From: an uncultured Clostridia bacterium
GTDB lineage: Bacteria > Bacillota > Clostridia > HGM11514
Reading direction: 5' to 3'
DNA: 64,000 nt
Assembly (NCBI GenBank): GCA_934464705.1
Contig: CAKSKB010000008.1
Coordinates: 52,382-116,381 of the forward strand
Under the pieces are notes generated by a model, which was not told the origin of the DNA, made no database searches, and saw nothing but the letters and a program-made list of their open reading frames with translations. The translations under genes and the position numbers were made by a program. Positions 40,928 to 49,608 of the stretch are shown one piece after another (position 1 is the stretch's first letter; every line of letters begins with the position of its first letter).

Positions 40928-42152
40928 CAATTACATACCTTTCAATTTTCGGAAAATATTCATTTTCCGCGGTAACCACAAGCTCACAGCCGTTTTCCGT
41001 ATGGTTCTCCGACTCGATTCTGCATTTTTCGTACACAAACGATGTCACTGCGCCGTCGGTATACGGAATAAGCAGACGAACCCGCTTTTTTGGCGGTTCG
41101 AGAGCAGTTTTAATCATATGCAGAAGTTCGCCGACGCCCTCGCCCGTCTTTGCCGAAATCACAACGGAATTTGCAATATTCGGAATATTCTCTGCCTTAT
41201 CCGCCTTGTTAAGCGCCACTATAACGTGCTTTCCGCCTGCGCCGAGTTCCGAAAGAAGATTGTTTACAACCAGCATATGCGTTTCAAATTCCGGCGACGA
41301 TGCGTCAACAACATGAAGAATAAGATCCGCATACACGCTCTCCTCAAGCGTCGATTTAAACGCCTCGACAAGATGATGCGGAAGCTTTCTGATAAATCCG
41401 ACCGTATCGGTGAAAACCACATCAAGTTCGTCTTCTATCCGCATTTTTTTGGTAAGAGGGTCGAGAGTGCAGAAAAGCTTGTCCTCCGAAACTGTTCCGG
41501 CATCGGTCAGGGTGTTGATAAGTGTTGACTTCCCGGCATTTGTATATCCGACAATCGCAACGGACTTCACCCCTGTTTTAAGCCTTTGGCTTCGCATGAT
41601 TCCGCGGTGTTTTTCGATTTCTTTAAGGTCGGCTCTCAGTTTGTTGATTCTTGCCTGAATGTGTCTTTTGTCGGTTTCAAGCTTGGTTTCACCGGGGCCT
41701 CTCGAACCTATTCCGCCGCCCTGGCGCGACAGCGACGCACCTATCCCCGAAAGCCTCGGAAGCATATATTTAAGCTGCGCAAGCTCAACCTGACACTTAC
41801 CCTCGCCCGAAGTTGCCCTCTCGGCAAAAATATCGAGAATAAGACGGCTGCGGTCAAGCACCGTCACCCCTGTTGCCTCCTCGAGATTTCTGACCTGCGA
41901 ACCCGAAAGTTCATCGTCAAATATAACATAATCCGGCTCGTGTATACGGCACAGTTCACAGACTTCTTCAAGTTTGCCCTTGCCGATCAGGGTTGCGGGC
42001 TCCACAAGCTGGCGGTTCTGAATAACAATCGCAGCCGTTTCCGCACCGGCGGTTTCGGCAAGTGCGGAAAGTTCGTTTAAGGTTTCCTCGCTCGATTCCT
42101 CCGTTATCCCCCTCGTACCGGTATTAATTCCTACTAATATCGCTTTTTGCAT
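40917..42152 (-). CDS. hflX: GTPase HflX
   Basis: 411 residues. N-terminal HflX domain, a coiled helical linker with the glycine-rich QGGGIGSRGPGETKLE, and a TRAFAC G domain with P-loop GYTNAGKST, DTVGFI and NKAD. A ribosome-associated GTPase that can split or rescue stalled ribosomes. AGGAG lies 10 nt before the start at 42152. Overlaps mnmM by 19 nt. Confidence 0.97.
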   Translation of the reverse strand: MQKAILVGINTGTRGITEESSEETLNELSALAETAGAETAAIVIQNRQLVEPATLIGKGKLEEVCELCRIHEPDYVIFDDELSGSQVRNLEEATGVTVLDRSRLILDIFAERATSGEGKCQVELAQLKYMLPRLSGIGASLSRQGGGIGSRGPGETKLETDKRHIQARINKLRADLKEIEKHRGIMRSQRLKTGVKSVAIVGYTNAGKSTLINTLTDAGTVSEDKLFCTLDPLTKKMRIEDELDVVFTDTVGFIRKLPHHLVEAFKSTLEESVYADLILHVVDASSPEFETHMLVVNNLLSELGAGGKHVIVALNKADKAENIPNIANSVVISAKTGEGVGELLHMIKTALEPPKKRVRLLIPYTDGAVTSFVYEKCRIESENHTENGCELVVTAENEYFPKIERYVIDEL

Positions 42153-42715
42153 GCTTTTTTACTCCTTGTTATGCTCACCACAAGCGGCGGACAGTTCGGA
42201 TAATTTATAAAATCGTGATACAGAACGCTGTATTCGTTATTGCTGACGGTTTTAAGAAATTCCAGCAGTGCGTCATGCTCTTCAAAACCGCTGTCGCCGC
42301 CGTAATAAATTGCAAGCGTGATTATTCCGTCATCCGAAATCATCTCCATTGCCGCCTTAATTGCCTCAATTGAAGTTTCGGCAACAGTAAAAATCCCGTG
42401 GTCGCCGCCCGGAAGATAGCCGAAATTAAACATCACCGCTTTTACAGGGTACTCGGCATATTTTTTCATATTCTGATGCCCGTCCTCAATCACTGTACAG
42501 CGCTCCGAAACACCTGCGTCCGAAAGCCGTTTTTTTGTATTTTTTATCGCAGCCTCCTGTATATCAAACGCAAGCACCCTGCCGTTTTCCCCGACAAGAT
42601 TCGCGAGGAAAAGCGTGTCATTGCCGTTTCCGGCGGTTGCGTCGATTACCGTGTCGCCGGGGCGGACGGTTCTTTCGATATATTCGTGTGAAAGTTCAAT
42701 TGCGTTCTGGTACAT
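42134..42715 (-). CDS. mnmM: MnmM/YtqB-type SAM-dependent tRNA methyltransferase
   Basis: 193 residues from the ATG at 42715, which shares one base with the ywlG stop (TGATG). Rossmann methyltransferase with VIDATAGNGNDTLFLA (motif I) and the YtqB-specific FNFGYLPGGDH and YHDFINYPNCPP. In Bacillus YtqB/MnmM methylates nm5s2U34 to mnm5s2U34 in tRNA. The Clostridia homologues are usually the same size. Clear family match; substrate by homology. Confidence 0.88.
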   Translation of the reverse strand: MYQNAIELSHEYIERTVRPGDTVIDATAGNGNDTLFLANLVGENGRVLAFDIQEAAIKNTKKRLSDAGVSERCTVIEDGHQNMKKYAEYPVKAVMFNFGYLPGGDHGIFTVAETSIEAIKAAMEMISDDGIITLAIYYGGDSGFEEHDALLEFLKTVSNNEYSVLYHDFINYPNCPPLVVSITRSKKACKKRY

Positions 42716-43263
42716 CACATCAGCTCCTCATCGTAAACCGCCCTTGCGCCGCCGATGAATTTAAGACGGGAGCGCGCACATATAAGGTTGGCTTCGCCGA
42801 TTTTTTTAACGGAAATCCTCAGCGGAACGCAAACCGGTGCGATGTGCATGCCGATAAGGGTTTCGCCGATGTCCATACCTGCCTTTGCGCTGATTTTCTC
42901 GACCGCAACGGGATGCCTGAAGGTATTGTATGCCGCTGTAGCAAACGACCCTCCGGCTTTCGGCTGAGGCACCGCATTTACCGGAGCATACCCGAATTTC
43001 TCGGCAGCCTCCGCCTCGATAATAAGCGCGCGGTTAAGGTGCTCGCAGCACTGCGCCGCCATATATATTCCCTTCTCGGAAAGAACCTCGTATATCGCCG
43101 CAAAAACTTCTTTTGCAACCTCGACATTCGAGTCGGTTCCTATCTTTTTTCCTATTATCTCACTTGATGAACAGCCCACGACAAACAGTTCTCCGGGCTT
43201 TATTTTTGACGCTTCGATTACCTCCGAAACCGCCTTTTTTGCTTCTTCTTTATAAGACATCAT
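42715..43263 (-). CDS. TIGR01440/YwlG-family protein
   Basis: 182 residues from the ATG at 43263 (an ATG at 43260 is equally possible; GAGAGGTG is upstream). Seen: FVVGCSSSEIIGKKIGT, YMAAQCCEHLNRALIIE and MDIGETLIGMHIAPV, the hallmarks of the DUF436/YwlG family. Function unknown in all organisms I know of. Overlap with mnmM suggests co-translation. A divergent lipoprotein gene lies upstream. Confidence 0.9.
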   Translation of the reverse strand: MMSYKEEAKKAVSEVIEASKIKPGELFVVGCSSSEIIGKKIGTDSNVEVAKEVFAAIYEVLSEKGIYMAAQCCEHLNRALIIEAEAAEKFGYAPVNAVPQPKAGGSFATAAYNTFRHPVAVEKISAKAGMDIGETLIGMHIAPVCVPLRISVKKIGEANLICARSRLKFIGGARAVYDEELM

Positions 43264-43356
43264 CAATCACCTCTCCATATATTTTACTACATTTTTTCAA
43301 AAAAGTAAACATAAATATCAAATAAAGTGAATAAATAGTAACAGGGGGTGTTTATC

Positions 43357-43641
43357 GTGAAACGATTTCTGACGGTATTTTTCATAATTTCGTGTGTATT
43401 TTTGCTTTTCGGGTGCGGAAAAGCCGCAAATATCAGTTCCGACAAAGCGGAAAGAATTGCGGTGCGCTCTGCGGGGCTTTCGCTTTCGGACGCGCTTTAC
43501 CTCAAAACAAATCTCGGGTATGACGAAGGAAAGCCGGTATATCTTGTTTCGTTCCGTTCCGGCAAGACCGACTATATATTTAAGCTTGACGCCGATGACG
43601 GCTCAGTTATGAAGTACACGAAAAAAGAATGTGTTTTTTAA
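43357..43641 (+). CDS. Small lipoprotein with PepSY-like domain
   Basis: 94 residues from the GTG at 43357 (AGGGGG 9 nt upstream; an earlier GTG lies within the ribosome site). Signal peptide with lipobox LLFGCG, then a PepSY-like fold: ISSDKAERIAVRSAGL, YLVSFRSGKTDYIFKLDADDG. PepSY modules often inhibit peptidases or bind envelope partners. Membrane-anchored, extracytoplasmic. Role here unknown. Confidence 0.85.
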   Translation: MKRFLTVFFIISCVFLLFGCGKAANISSDKAERIAVRSAGLSLSDALYLKTNLGYDEGKPVYLVSFRSGKTDYIFKLDADDGSVMKYTKKECVF

Positions 43642-43701
43642 GACAGCGTTTGCATTTTGTCCGAAAACCTGTGTCTGCAAATGCATGTTTTAAAATAATG
43701 C

Positions 43702-43730
43702 TTGATAAAATTCTCCTTTTGTGATACAAT
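43702..43730 (+). promoter_or_regulatory. Promoter of the YgjV-like gene
   Basis: TTGATA (43702-43707), 17-nt spacer, TACAAT (43725-43730), 29 nt before the ATG at 43759. Confidence 0.75.
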
Positions 43731-43758
43731 TTGGTTTCAACGGAAAGGGGAATTATAT

Positions 43759-44283
43759 ATGGATTGGAATTTTTACATCGCACAAGCCATCGGCATACTT
43801 ACAACGATAGGCGCTATAGTGACGGTACAGTTCAAAAACATACGAACCATATTGGTCGGCGAAATCATTCTGAACCTTCTTGTTGCGTTCAATTTTGTTC
43901 TTCTTGACGGAACATCCGGCGCAGGCGTATGCGTTCTGGCAACGGTTCAGACAATATGGATTTATTTTTATACCCGAAACGGAAAAAGCTTTCCGATACC
44001 GGTTAACATCGGGTTTATGGTCGGATATATTGCGGTTTCGGCATTTTCGTTCAGCGGATTTCCGAGCGTGCTTTCGTGTATTGCGGCGCTTTTCTATGCG
44101 CTTTCGGTTACGCAGCCGAACGCAAAGAAATACAGAATCTATATGCTCATGAACAGCCTTATCTGGGTTGTTTACGATATTGACCTTCATGCGTGGACCT
44201 CAATTTTAACCCACGGCTTTCTTGCCGCTTCCGTTGTGGTTGCAATGGCAAGGCTGGACTACGGTAAAAAGAACAATGATTAA
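43759..44283 (+). CDS. YgjV-family inner membrane protein
   Basis: 174 residues from the ATG at 43759 (AAAGGGG upstream). Six or so transmembrane helices and the family features IAQAIGILTTIGAIVTVQFK, LNLLVAFNFVLL and NSLIWVVYDI. Small bacterial multispan proteins of unknown transport activity. Monocistronic, followed by a hairpin. Confidence 0.88.
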   Translation: MDWNFYIAQAIGILTTIGAIVTVQFKNIRTILVGEIILNLLVAFNFVLLDGTSGAGVCVLATVQTIWIYFYTRNGKSFPIPVNIGFMVGYIAVSAFSFSGFPSVLSCIAALFYALSVTQPNAKKYRIYMLMNSLIWVVYDIDLHAWTSILTHGFLAASVVVAMARLDYGKKNND

Positions 44284-44288
44284 GGCAA

Positions 44289-44318
44289 AAGTCCTGCGGT
44301 TTTCAAACCGCAGGACTT
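44289..44318 (+). terminator. Hairpin H1 after the YgjV-like gene
   Basis: 14-bp stem AAGTCCTGCGGTTT-TC-AAACCGCAGGACTT. The stem core is the same as in the hairpin at 44593-44622. No T tract follows. Confidence 0.55.
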
Positions 44319-44440
44319 CAAACTGTCGAAAAAGTCGGTCAACCGCAAGCAAAAAAGCATTAATTCAATTTTAGGCAAGAATCAAATATATTGTTCACCT
44401 AATAATTTCTGTTCCAAAATAATAAAATTGCATTTAAAAA

Positions 44441-44592
44441 GCCTTGAAATCATCGAGATTTCAAGGCGTTTTGCTTGCTTTCACCGAACATGGACTCTAC
44501 CGTATACACATACGCCGACGAATCCATGTTCGGCAAATTTACCTTCCTTTTTCGAAGCCTGCCAGCGTGCCGATAGGTTTATCGACACGCTG
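44441..44592. other. Cluster of three strong hairpins in a 340-bp gene-free region
   Basis: H2 GCCTTGAAATC-ATCGA-GATTTCAAGGC (44441-44467); H3 CCGAACATGGA ... TCCATGTTCGG (44484-44533); H4 CAGCGTG ... CACGCTG with inner CGATA/TATCG (44563-44592). No frame runs across. Possibly a structured RNA ending at the H5 terminator, or an intergenic repeat. Confidence 0.5.
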
Positions 44593-44640
44593 AAATCCTG
44601 CGGTTTGAAAACCGCAGGATTTTTTATTTTTCGGTTTCCG
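44593..44640 (+). terminator. Hairpin H5 with T run
   Basis: 14-bp stem AAATCCTGCGGTTT-GA-AAACCGCAGGATTT followed on the plus strand by TTTATTTTTC. Strong plus-strand terminator although no plus-strand gene ends here; also lies at the 3' end of the convergent DUF1275 gene. Confidence 0.7.
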
Positions 44641-45298
44641 CCGCGAACATCATAACAAAGCTTACCGACAGCGAAGCGCAGCAAAACCATATTGATTTAT
44701 CACCGATAATGTGCGTTATGAGCGTTCCCGCTCCGGCGCCGACGGCAAACACCGCTATAACGCCGAAATAAGTCAGCGCTTTCGCAAGAATTTCCCTGTT
44801 GCGCACACGAAAATATGCGCAAAGCGCTTCTGTTCCGCTGCGCATGTTTCCTATGCACATTGTGCTTGCGTAAGCATGACCGCGCACTTTATGGAAGGTC
44901 TGAACCTGCATTGCGCACACAAACGAAACAAGAGCGTTCGCAGTCGGATTAAGCCCGTGAGGCATAAATCCAACGGCAAAAAGCAGAATAATCTCAACAG
45001 CCAGAATTATCTGCCGCCAGTGAATTTTCTCAAAAGTCTTAAACCTTATGTGAATCAGTTCCGCCGCCGCTGTTCCGATAAGAAACGATACTACCGGAAT
45101 AAAATATTTAAGAGCGGTGTTCCAATCGCCGTCAAAAACCGCAGAGCTCATAAGAACAATATTTCCCGTCTGCGCATTGGCAAAAACTCTGCCTCGGCAA
45201 AAATATGTGTAAGCGTCCTGAAATCCGCCCGACAATATAATAAACAGCGCGGTGCGGAATGTGTCGGACATCTGACCGCGCACACCTTTATGCATCAT
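44624..45298 (-). CDS. DUF1275 (YoaK-family) membrane protein
   Basis: 224 residues, about six transmembrane helices. Seen: FILSGGFQDAYTYFCRGRVFANAQTGNIVLM, cut here as GGFQDAYTYFCRG and NAQTGNIVL, and later AMQVQTF and TMCIGNMRSG, which are family marks. Function unknown. Follows the 83-residue membrane protein gene by 6 nt; start at 45298 or a few codons later. Both genes are divergent from a LysR gene and share its control region. Confidence 0.85.
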   Translation of the reverse strand: MMHKGVRGQMSDTFRTALFIILSGGFQDAYTYFCRGRVFANAQTGNIVLMSSAVFDGDWNTALKYFIPVVSFLIGTAAAELIHIRFKTFEKIHWRQIILAVEIILLFAVGFMPHGLNPTANALVSFVCAMQVQTFHKVRGHAYASTMCIGNMRSGTEALCAYFRVRNREILAKALTYFGVIAVFAVGAGAGTLITHIIGDKSIWFCCASLSVSFVMMFAAETEK

Positions 45299-45304
45299 AA
45301 AAAA

Positions 45305-45556
45305 TCATTCCCGTGAAAAGGTAAGTAAAAAAGAAGTGTAGGAAAGCATAAATCCAAGTGCGGCAAGTATAAACACCGCATAGCTGCCATGCGTCACGAC
45401 CTGCGAAACACAGCATATCAAAAAGCCCGCACCCATCGCAGCGGAAACCGCTCTCTCGGACTTGTGCGGCGCAGCTATGCTCTTTGCAATGCTGAAAGCA
45501 AGAGCAAACATTCCTGCATCAAACAGTATTTCCGTAATAATTTCAAGCGTTATCAT
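45305..45556 (-). CDS. 83-residue membrane protein of unknown function
   Basis: Two or three hydrophobic segments (ILFDAGMFALAFSIAKSIA, AVSAAMGAGFLICCVSQVV, YAVFILAALGFMLSYTSFLL). I do not recognise it. CGGGAGG precedes the ATG at 45556 and a promoter stands at 45596-45624. Likely co-expressed with the DUF1275 gene under control of the divergent LysR protein. Confidence 0.8.
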   Translation of the reverse strand: MITLEIITEILFDAGMFALAFSIAKSIAAPHKSERAVSAAMGAGFLICCVSQVVTHGSYAVFILAALGFMLSYTSFLLTFSRE

Positions 45557-45574
45557 AAAATTGCCTCCCGTTCC

Positions 45575-45624
45575 TTGACATTCATTTCAAAATATATTAT
45601 AATATTTTTTGCGATATATGTAAA
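45575..45624. promoter_or_regulatory. Overlapping divergent promoters of the LysR gene and the membrane-protein pair
   Basis: Plus: TTGACA (45575-45580), 17 nt, TATAAT (45598-45603). Minus: TTTACA (45624-45619), 17 nt, TATAAT (45601-45596). The two -10 boxes overlap. GATATATGTAAAATGTATATT nearby has T-N11-A-like symmetry suited to a LysR protein. Confidence 0.75.
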
Positions 45625-45676
45625 ATGTATATTGAGTATGAGTGATATATCAATTCAACATATCAAGGTGATAAAA

Positions 45677-46552
45677 ATGAACATCAGCAGTGAATATTAC
45701 AAGGCTTTTTATTATGTTGCAAAACACGGAAGCGTTTCAAAAGCAGCAAAACTTCTTTACAGCAATCAGCCGAATCTTACAAGAACGATTAAAAATCTGG
45801 AGAGTCAGCTGGGATGTCCGCTGTTTCTGCGTACAAACCGCGGAATGAAGCTCACGGTTGAAGGCAGAAAGCTTTATTCTCATATAAAAATAGCGTTTGA
45901 ACAAATTGAGGCAGCCGAAATCGAAATCACCGAAAGCCTCCATCTTGAAAGCGGTACTGTTTTTATAGCGGCAAGCGAGGTGGCGCTTCGCTGCCTTCTG
46001 CTGCCGATACTGAAAGAATACAGAGAACTCTACCCGAAAATTCATATTCGGATAAGCAATTATTCCACACCGCAGGCAATCTCGGCGCTCAAAGACGGAA
46101 TTGCCGATTTTGCGGTTGTAACCGAACCGACCGTAAAATCGCCGCTTCTTACCGAAATAAATGTAAAAAAGGTTGCGGAGGCGGCAATATGCTCCCCGGA
46201 CATTCCCTTGCCGGCAAACAAAAAAATGCCGCTGTCCGAAATAAAAAAATATCCTTTGATTTCACTCGGAAGCGATACAAAATCGTATGAATTTTACCGC
46301 AGTTTCTTCAAAAGCTGCGGTGAGGAATACAGCCCCGATATCGAGGTTTTTACAGCTGACCAGGTTCTCCCCGTCGCACAGGCCGGTCTCGGAATCGGCT
46401 TTGTCCCCCGTGAATTTATACGGCAGCAGGACAATGTTCGGATAATTGACCTTAAGGAAAAAATACCCGAACGCAGCATTTGCCTTATAAAAAGAACCGG
46501 GCAGCCGCTGAGTGCGGCTGCCGAAGCTCTGGAACACATGATATTAAAATGA
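45677..46552 (+). CDS. LysR-family transcriptional regulator
   Basis: 291 residues from the ATG at 45677 (AAGGTG 6 nt upstream); longer frames are not real. N-terminal winged helix-turn-helix with FYYVAKHGSVSKAAKLLYSN and LTRTIKNLESQLGCPLFLR; C-terminal periplasmic-binding-like effector domain (about 90-290). Divergent from the small membrane protein and DUF1275 genes, the natural targets. The 3' end overlaps the convergent secreted-protein gene by 9 nt. Confidence 0.95.
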   Translation: MNISSEYYKAFYYVAKHGSVSKAAKLLYSNQPNLTRTIKNLESQLGCPLFLRTNRGMKLTVEGRKLYSHIKIAFEQIEAAEIEITESLHLESGTVFIAASEVALRCLLLPILKEYRELYPKIHIRISNYSTPQAISALKDGIADFAVVTEPTVKSPLLTEINVKKVAEAAICSPDIPLPANKKMPLSEIKKYPLISLGSDTKSYEFYRSFFKSCGEEYSPDIEVFTADQVLPVAQAGLGIGFVPREFIRQQDNVRIIDLKEKIPERSICLIKRTGQPLSAAAEALEHMILK

Positions 46553-47044
46553 TGCGGCTTTTGCAAGCAGCGATACGGCGGAGAACTCGTCCTCCGCATA
46601 CTGAAAGCCTGTCAGGTCATATTCATTCATAACATAGGTTTTGCCGTCTTTTTCGACCGTTCCGTAATCCGTGAGCCTGAATCCCAAAGGTTCGGTTGAA
46701 ATATTGATTATATAAGGATATTCATAAGCCGGGCAGAGCGGCGACAGTGTTATTCTGTCAAAAACCGCCAGCTTTTCAACATATCCGTCCTGCGGCGGAT
46801 TAACATCAAACGAACAGCTGCCTCCGAAAGAAACATCGTATTTTTTGACACTGTAAAGCGTTTTTATCCCGGAAACCGCTTTCTTATATGTATAAACAAA
46901 CGCAATTGCGGATGTTCCCTCATCGCAGTTTACGGTCACCTTGAAATTTTCGCCGGTGTTAAGCGACACGTCTACATTCCCTGCGGCAAAAGCCGTGCAG
47001 GGAATAAGCAAAATAACCAAAAGAAATACTGCTATTCTTTTCAT
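46544..47044 (-). CDS. Small secreted protein, unknown function
   Basis: 166 residues with a signal peptide (RIAVFLLVILLIPCTAFAA). The mature part is beta-rich with an NPPQDGYVEKLAVF segment, like an Ig or FN3 sandwich, and resembles in style the small secreted proteins near 26-28 kb, though without clear sequence identity. Lies 3 nt after the DUF624 gene, so co-transcribed with it. Confidence 0.75.
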   Translation of the reverse strand: MKRIAVFLLVILLIPCTAFAAGNVDVSLNTGENFKVTVNCDEGTSAIAFVYTYKKAVSGIKTLYSVKKYDVSFGGSCSFDVNPPQDGYVEKLAVFDRITLSPLCPAYEYPYIINISTEPLGFRLTDYGTVEKDGKTYVMNEYDLTGFQYAEDEFSAVSLLAKAASF

Positions 47045-47047
47045 TTG

Positions 47048-47758
47048 TTATTTCCTCCCAATCGTTTTTATAGCGTATCTTGCGTAAAAGCTCGCCGCAA
47101 AAAATGTTACGGAAAATACCGAAAAAAGCGTCAGAGTGCTTGCAATCGGCATCGAAACCGCCTGCGGTATAACAGAGCTGAAATATATCAGCACGATTAT
47201 AAGCGGATAAATAAGCGCACCGCCCAGAGCAAGCAGATTCATCGGAAGCTTTGCAAGCGTAATTATGAATGCGTTTGTGTAAAGCTCCAGAACCGAACCG
47301 CGCATTTTCGCCATAAGATTATAAACGAAAACCTGAACCATGTACAAAAGCACAGTCAAAGCGCCGAAGAGCCATGTAAGATAAGATGACAAAAGCCCGT
47401 CGGTAAACCCGAAATAAAGAAGGTTATATAAAAAACCGAACGCAAAAAGAAGATTGATGATTCCGACCGCCAGCCCTTGCTTAAAGTGCTTTTTGAACGC
47501 CGAAAAATAGCTTGAAATATCCAAAGACTGCTCACCGTCAAGATAATCGTTAATAACCTGCGTAAGCGCTGCAGATGCCGGCCCGACAGTGATAAGCGGA
47601 ATACAGCTTACGACAAATGCCGCATTCAGTATAATCAGCTTGCCGAGCTTTCTGAAAATAAGTTCCAGGCATAAAAACAGCCCTTTTCTCTCAGGAGCGT
47701 TCTCGGCTATACCCTTACCCGGCTTCTCATAATTAAAAAATCCCAAAAAACCTGCCAT
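47048..47758 (-). CDS. DUF624 (YesL-like) membrane protein
   Basis: 236 residues. N-terminal cytoplasmic piece, then about five transmembrane helices; the family mark is LGKLIILNAAFVVSCIPLITVGPA followed by ISSYFSAFKKHFKQG (quoted here in parts of the frame). YesL-like proteins often sit in sugar-uptake loci but have no proven role. Lies 18 nt after cobO. Confidence 0.85.
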   Translation of the reverse strand: MAGFLGFFNYEKPGKGIAENAPERKGLFLCLELIFRKLGKLIILNAAFVVSCIPLITVGPASAALTQVINDYLDGEQSLDISSYFSAFKKHFKQGLAVGIINLLFAFGFLYNLLYFGFTDGLLSSYLTWLFGALTVLLYMVQVFVYNLMAKMRGSVLELYTNAFIITLAKLPMNLLALGGALIYPLIIVLIYFSSVIPQAVSMPIASTLTLFSVFSVTFFAASFYARYAIKTIGRK

Positions 47759-47776
47759 ATGTAATTTATCCTTTCG

Positions 47777-48295
47777 TTAAAACTCAATTCCGGGTCTTGC
47801 CGGAACCCCTTCGTCAAACGGGTGCTTAATAACCCTGATTTCACTTGCGTAATCGGCAATCTCGATAATCCCGAGAGGCGCATGACGCCCTGTAAGAATA
47901 AGTTCCGTACTCTCCGGTTTTTTTCTTATCAGCCGCATAAGCGAACCGAGTGACAAAAGACCGTTTTCAACCGCCCCGAAAATTTCATCGAGAATAACCA
48001 TGTCATACTGCGGCATAATTCTTTTTAAAAGCGCAAATTCATATTCGACCTCGCTTTTAAGTTGCTGCCGCTGCTCGCTTGATAATCCGTTGAAAAAACC
48101 GGAAACCGTTTCCTTCCGTATAACAGAAATCCCGAGTTTTTCAAGGCACTTAAGCTCTCCCGAATCCTCCGTTTTCAGGAACTGAAGCACACAGACCGAA
48201 AGCCCGGCGCCCTTCGCCCTGACCGCCTGCCCGATTGCCGCCGTGGTTTTGCCTTTACCGTTGCCGGTATAAACATGAACAAGACCTTTATTCAT
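47777..48295 (-). CDS. cobO: Corrinoid adenosyltransferase (CobO/BtuR type)
   Basis: 172 residues. P-loop YTGNGKGKTTAAIG (about 8-22), VCVLQFLKT, and DMVILDEIFGAVENGLL. Transfers the adenosyl group of ATP to cob(I)alamin to make coenzyme B12. No other cobalamin genes are adjacent, so it may serve salvage. Promoter not certain. Confidence 0.95.
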   Translation of the reverse strand: MNKGLVHVYTGNGKGKTTAAIGQAVRAKGAGLSVCVLQFLKTEDSGELKCLEKLGISVIRKETVSGFFNGLSSEQRQQLKSEVEYEFALLKRIMPQYDMVILDEIFGAVENGLLSLGSLMRLIRKKPESTELILTGRHAPLGIIEIADYASEIRVIKHPFDEGVPARPGIEF

Positions 48296-48366
48296 AACAA
48301 TTCCACCTCACTACTATATTTTATAATAAAATCTCAAAATAATCAACCTTTATTTTGAAAAAAGAG

Positions 48367-48395
48367 TTTACATTTTTTTAAAAATGTTGTATAAT
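48367..48395 (+). promoter_or_regulatory. Promoter of the CDF transporter gene
   Basis: TTTACA (48367-48372), 17-nt spacer, TATAAT (48390-48395), about 35 nt before the ATG. Confidence 0.75.
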
Positions 48396-48429
48396 TAAGT
48401 GTATTATAATAAAATCAGAGAGGATTTGC

Positions 48430-49596
48430 ATGATAAAACTGCTTATCAGAAGGTTCATAAAGAACTATAACGACACTGAAAACGAGGCCGTCAGGGAACG
48501 CTACGGGATACTTGCCGGCATTATCGGAATAATATGCAATATAATTCTTGTGGCGGTAAAACTTGCAGCCGGCTTTGCAATGAACAGCATCGCCGTTATG
48601 TCGGACGGATTCAATAACCTTTCCGATACCGGGGCGTCGCTTGTTACGGTAATCGGCTCAAAGCTCAGCGCAAAACGGCCGGACAGCGACCATCCGTTCG
48701 GTCACGGCAGGTTTGAATACATTTCCGCACTGATAGTTTCCTTCATCATTATATATATGGGAATCGAAACGCTTGTCGGTTCGGTAAAGAAAATCATAGA
48801 GCCGCAGCGCGTTATATTCAACCCATATCTTACGGCACTGCTGCTTCTTTCGTGCCTGATCAAGCTTTGGATGTATTCTTACAATAAATATATGGGCAAA
48901 AAAATCGATTCTGCCCTGCTGAAAGCCGCTGCGGGCGACAGTCTGAACGATGTTTTTTCAACAACTGCGGTTGTTCTGGCAACGGTTATAGGGGCGTTTC
49001 TTAAAAAGTTCCCTATGGACGGTATCCTCGGCGTGGTTGTGTCTGCGCTGATATTAAAAACCGGGCTTGATGTTGCAAGGGATACTATCACAAAGCTTCT
49101 CGGTCAGCCGCCGAAGCCGGAAACGGTCAAAAAAATAAGGGATATAATAATGTCCGGCGAACATATCGTCGGGGTGCATGACATTATAGTGCACGACTAC
49201 GGCCCCGGGCGCACAATCGCTTCCGCACACGCAGAGGTTCCGGATGACGAAAACATTACCGAGGTTCATGAAATAATCGACAGCCTCGAACGAAAAATAT
49301 GCGATGAATTGGGTATAATCATGGTTATACATATGGACCCTATTGCAGTAAACTGTCCCAAAACAAACAGGCTTAAAGAAATGGTTGAGAAAATGCTTCC
49401 CGAAATTGACCCCGAAATCACAATGCACGATTTCAGGATAACCGACGGTCAGGAAAACATCAATATGATTTTTGACATAGTTGTTCCCATCGGATATTCG
49501 GAAGCGCAGATTGAAAATGCAAAGCATAAGCTTTCAGAAATGATAAAGTCCAAAGACAAAAAATATAATACCGTCATTAATATTGACGAAATGTGA
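48430..49596 (+). CDS. Cation diffusion facilitator (CDF) family transporter
   Basis: 388 residues. Six transmembrane helices (about 28-225) with AVMSDGFNNLSDTGASL and AAAGDSLNDVFSTTAV, the two metal-binding aspartate motifs, and DHPFGHGRFEYISAL between; then a cytoplasmic dimerisation domain (about 230-310) and an extra C-terminal domain of about 75 residues. Exports Zn2+, Mn2+ or Fe2+ in exchange for protons. The metal cannot be told from sequence. GAGAGGA precedes the ATG. Confidence 0.92.
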   Translation: MIKLLIRRFIKNYNDTENEAVRERYGILAGIIGIICNIILVAVKLAAGFAMNSIAVMSDGFNNLSDTGASLVTVIGSKLSAKRPDSDHPFGHGRFEYISALIVSFIIIYMGIETLVGSVKKIIEPQRVIFNPYLTALLLLSCLIKLWMYSYNKYMGKKIDSALLKAAAGDSLNDVFSTTAVVLATVIGAFLKKFPMDGILGVVVSALILKTGLDVARDTITKLLGQPPKPETVKKIRDIIMSGEHIVGVHDIIVHDYGPGRTIASAHAEVPDDENITEVHEIIDSLERKICDELGIIMVIHMDPIAVNCPKTNRLKEMVEKMLPEIDPEITMHDFRITDGQENINMIFDIVVPIGYSEAQIENAKHKLSEMIKSKDKKYNTVINIDEM

Positions 49597-49608
49597 GGTG
49601 CTTTTCAA

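Noticed and set aside
45389..45676. N-terminal extension of the LysR gene
   Set aside because: The extension is antisense to the small membrane protein and crosses the promoters; the winged helix begins right at the ATG at 45677.
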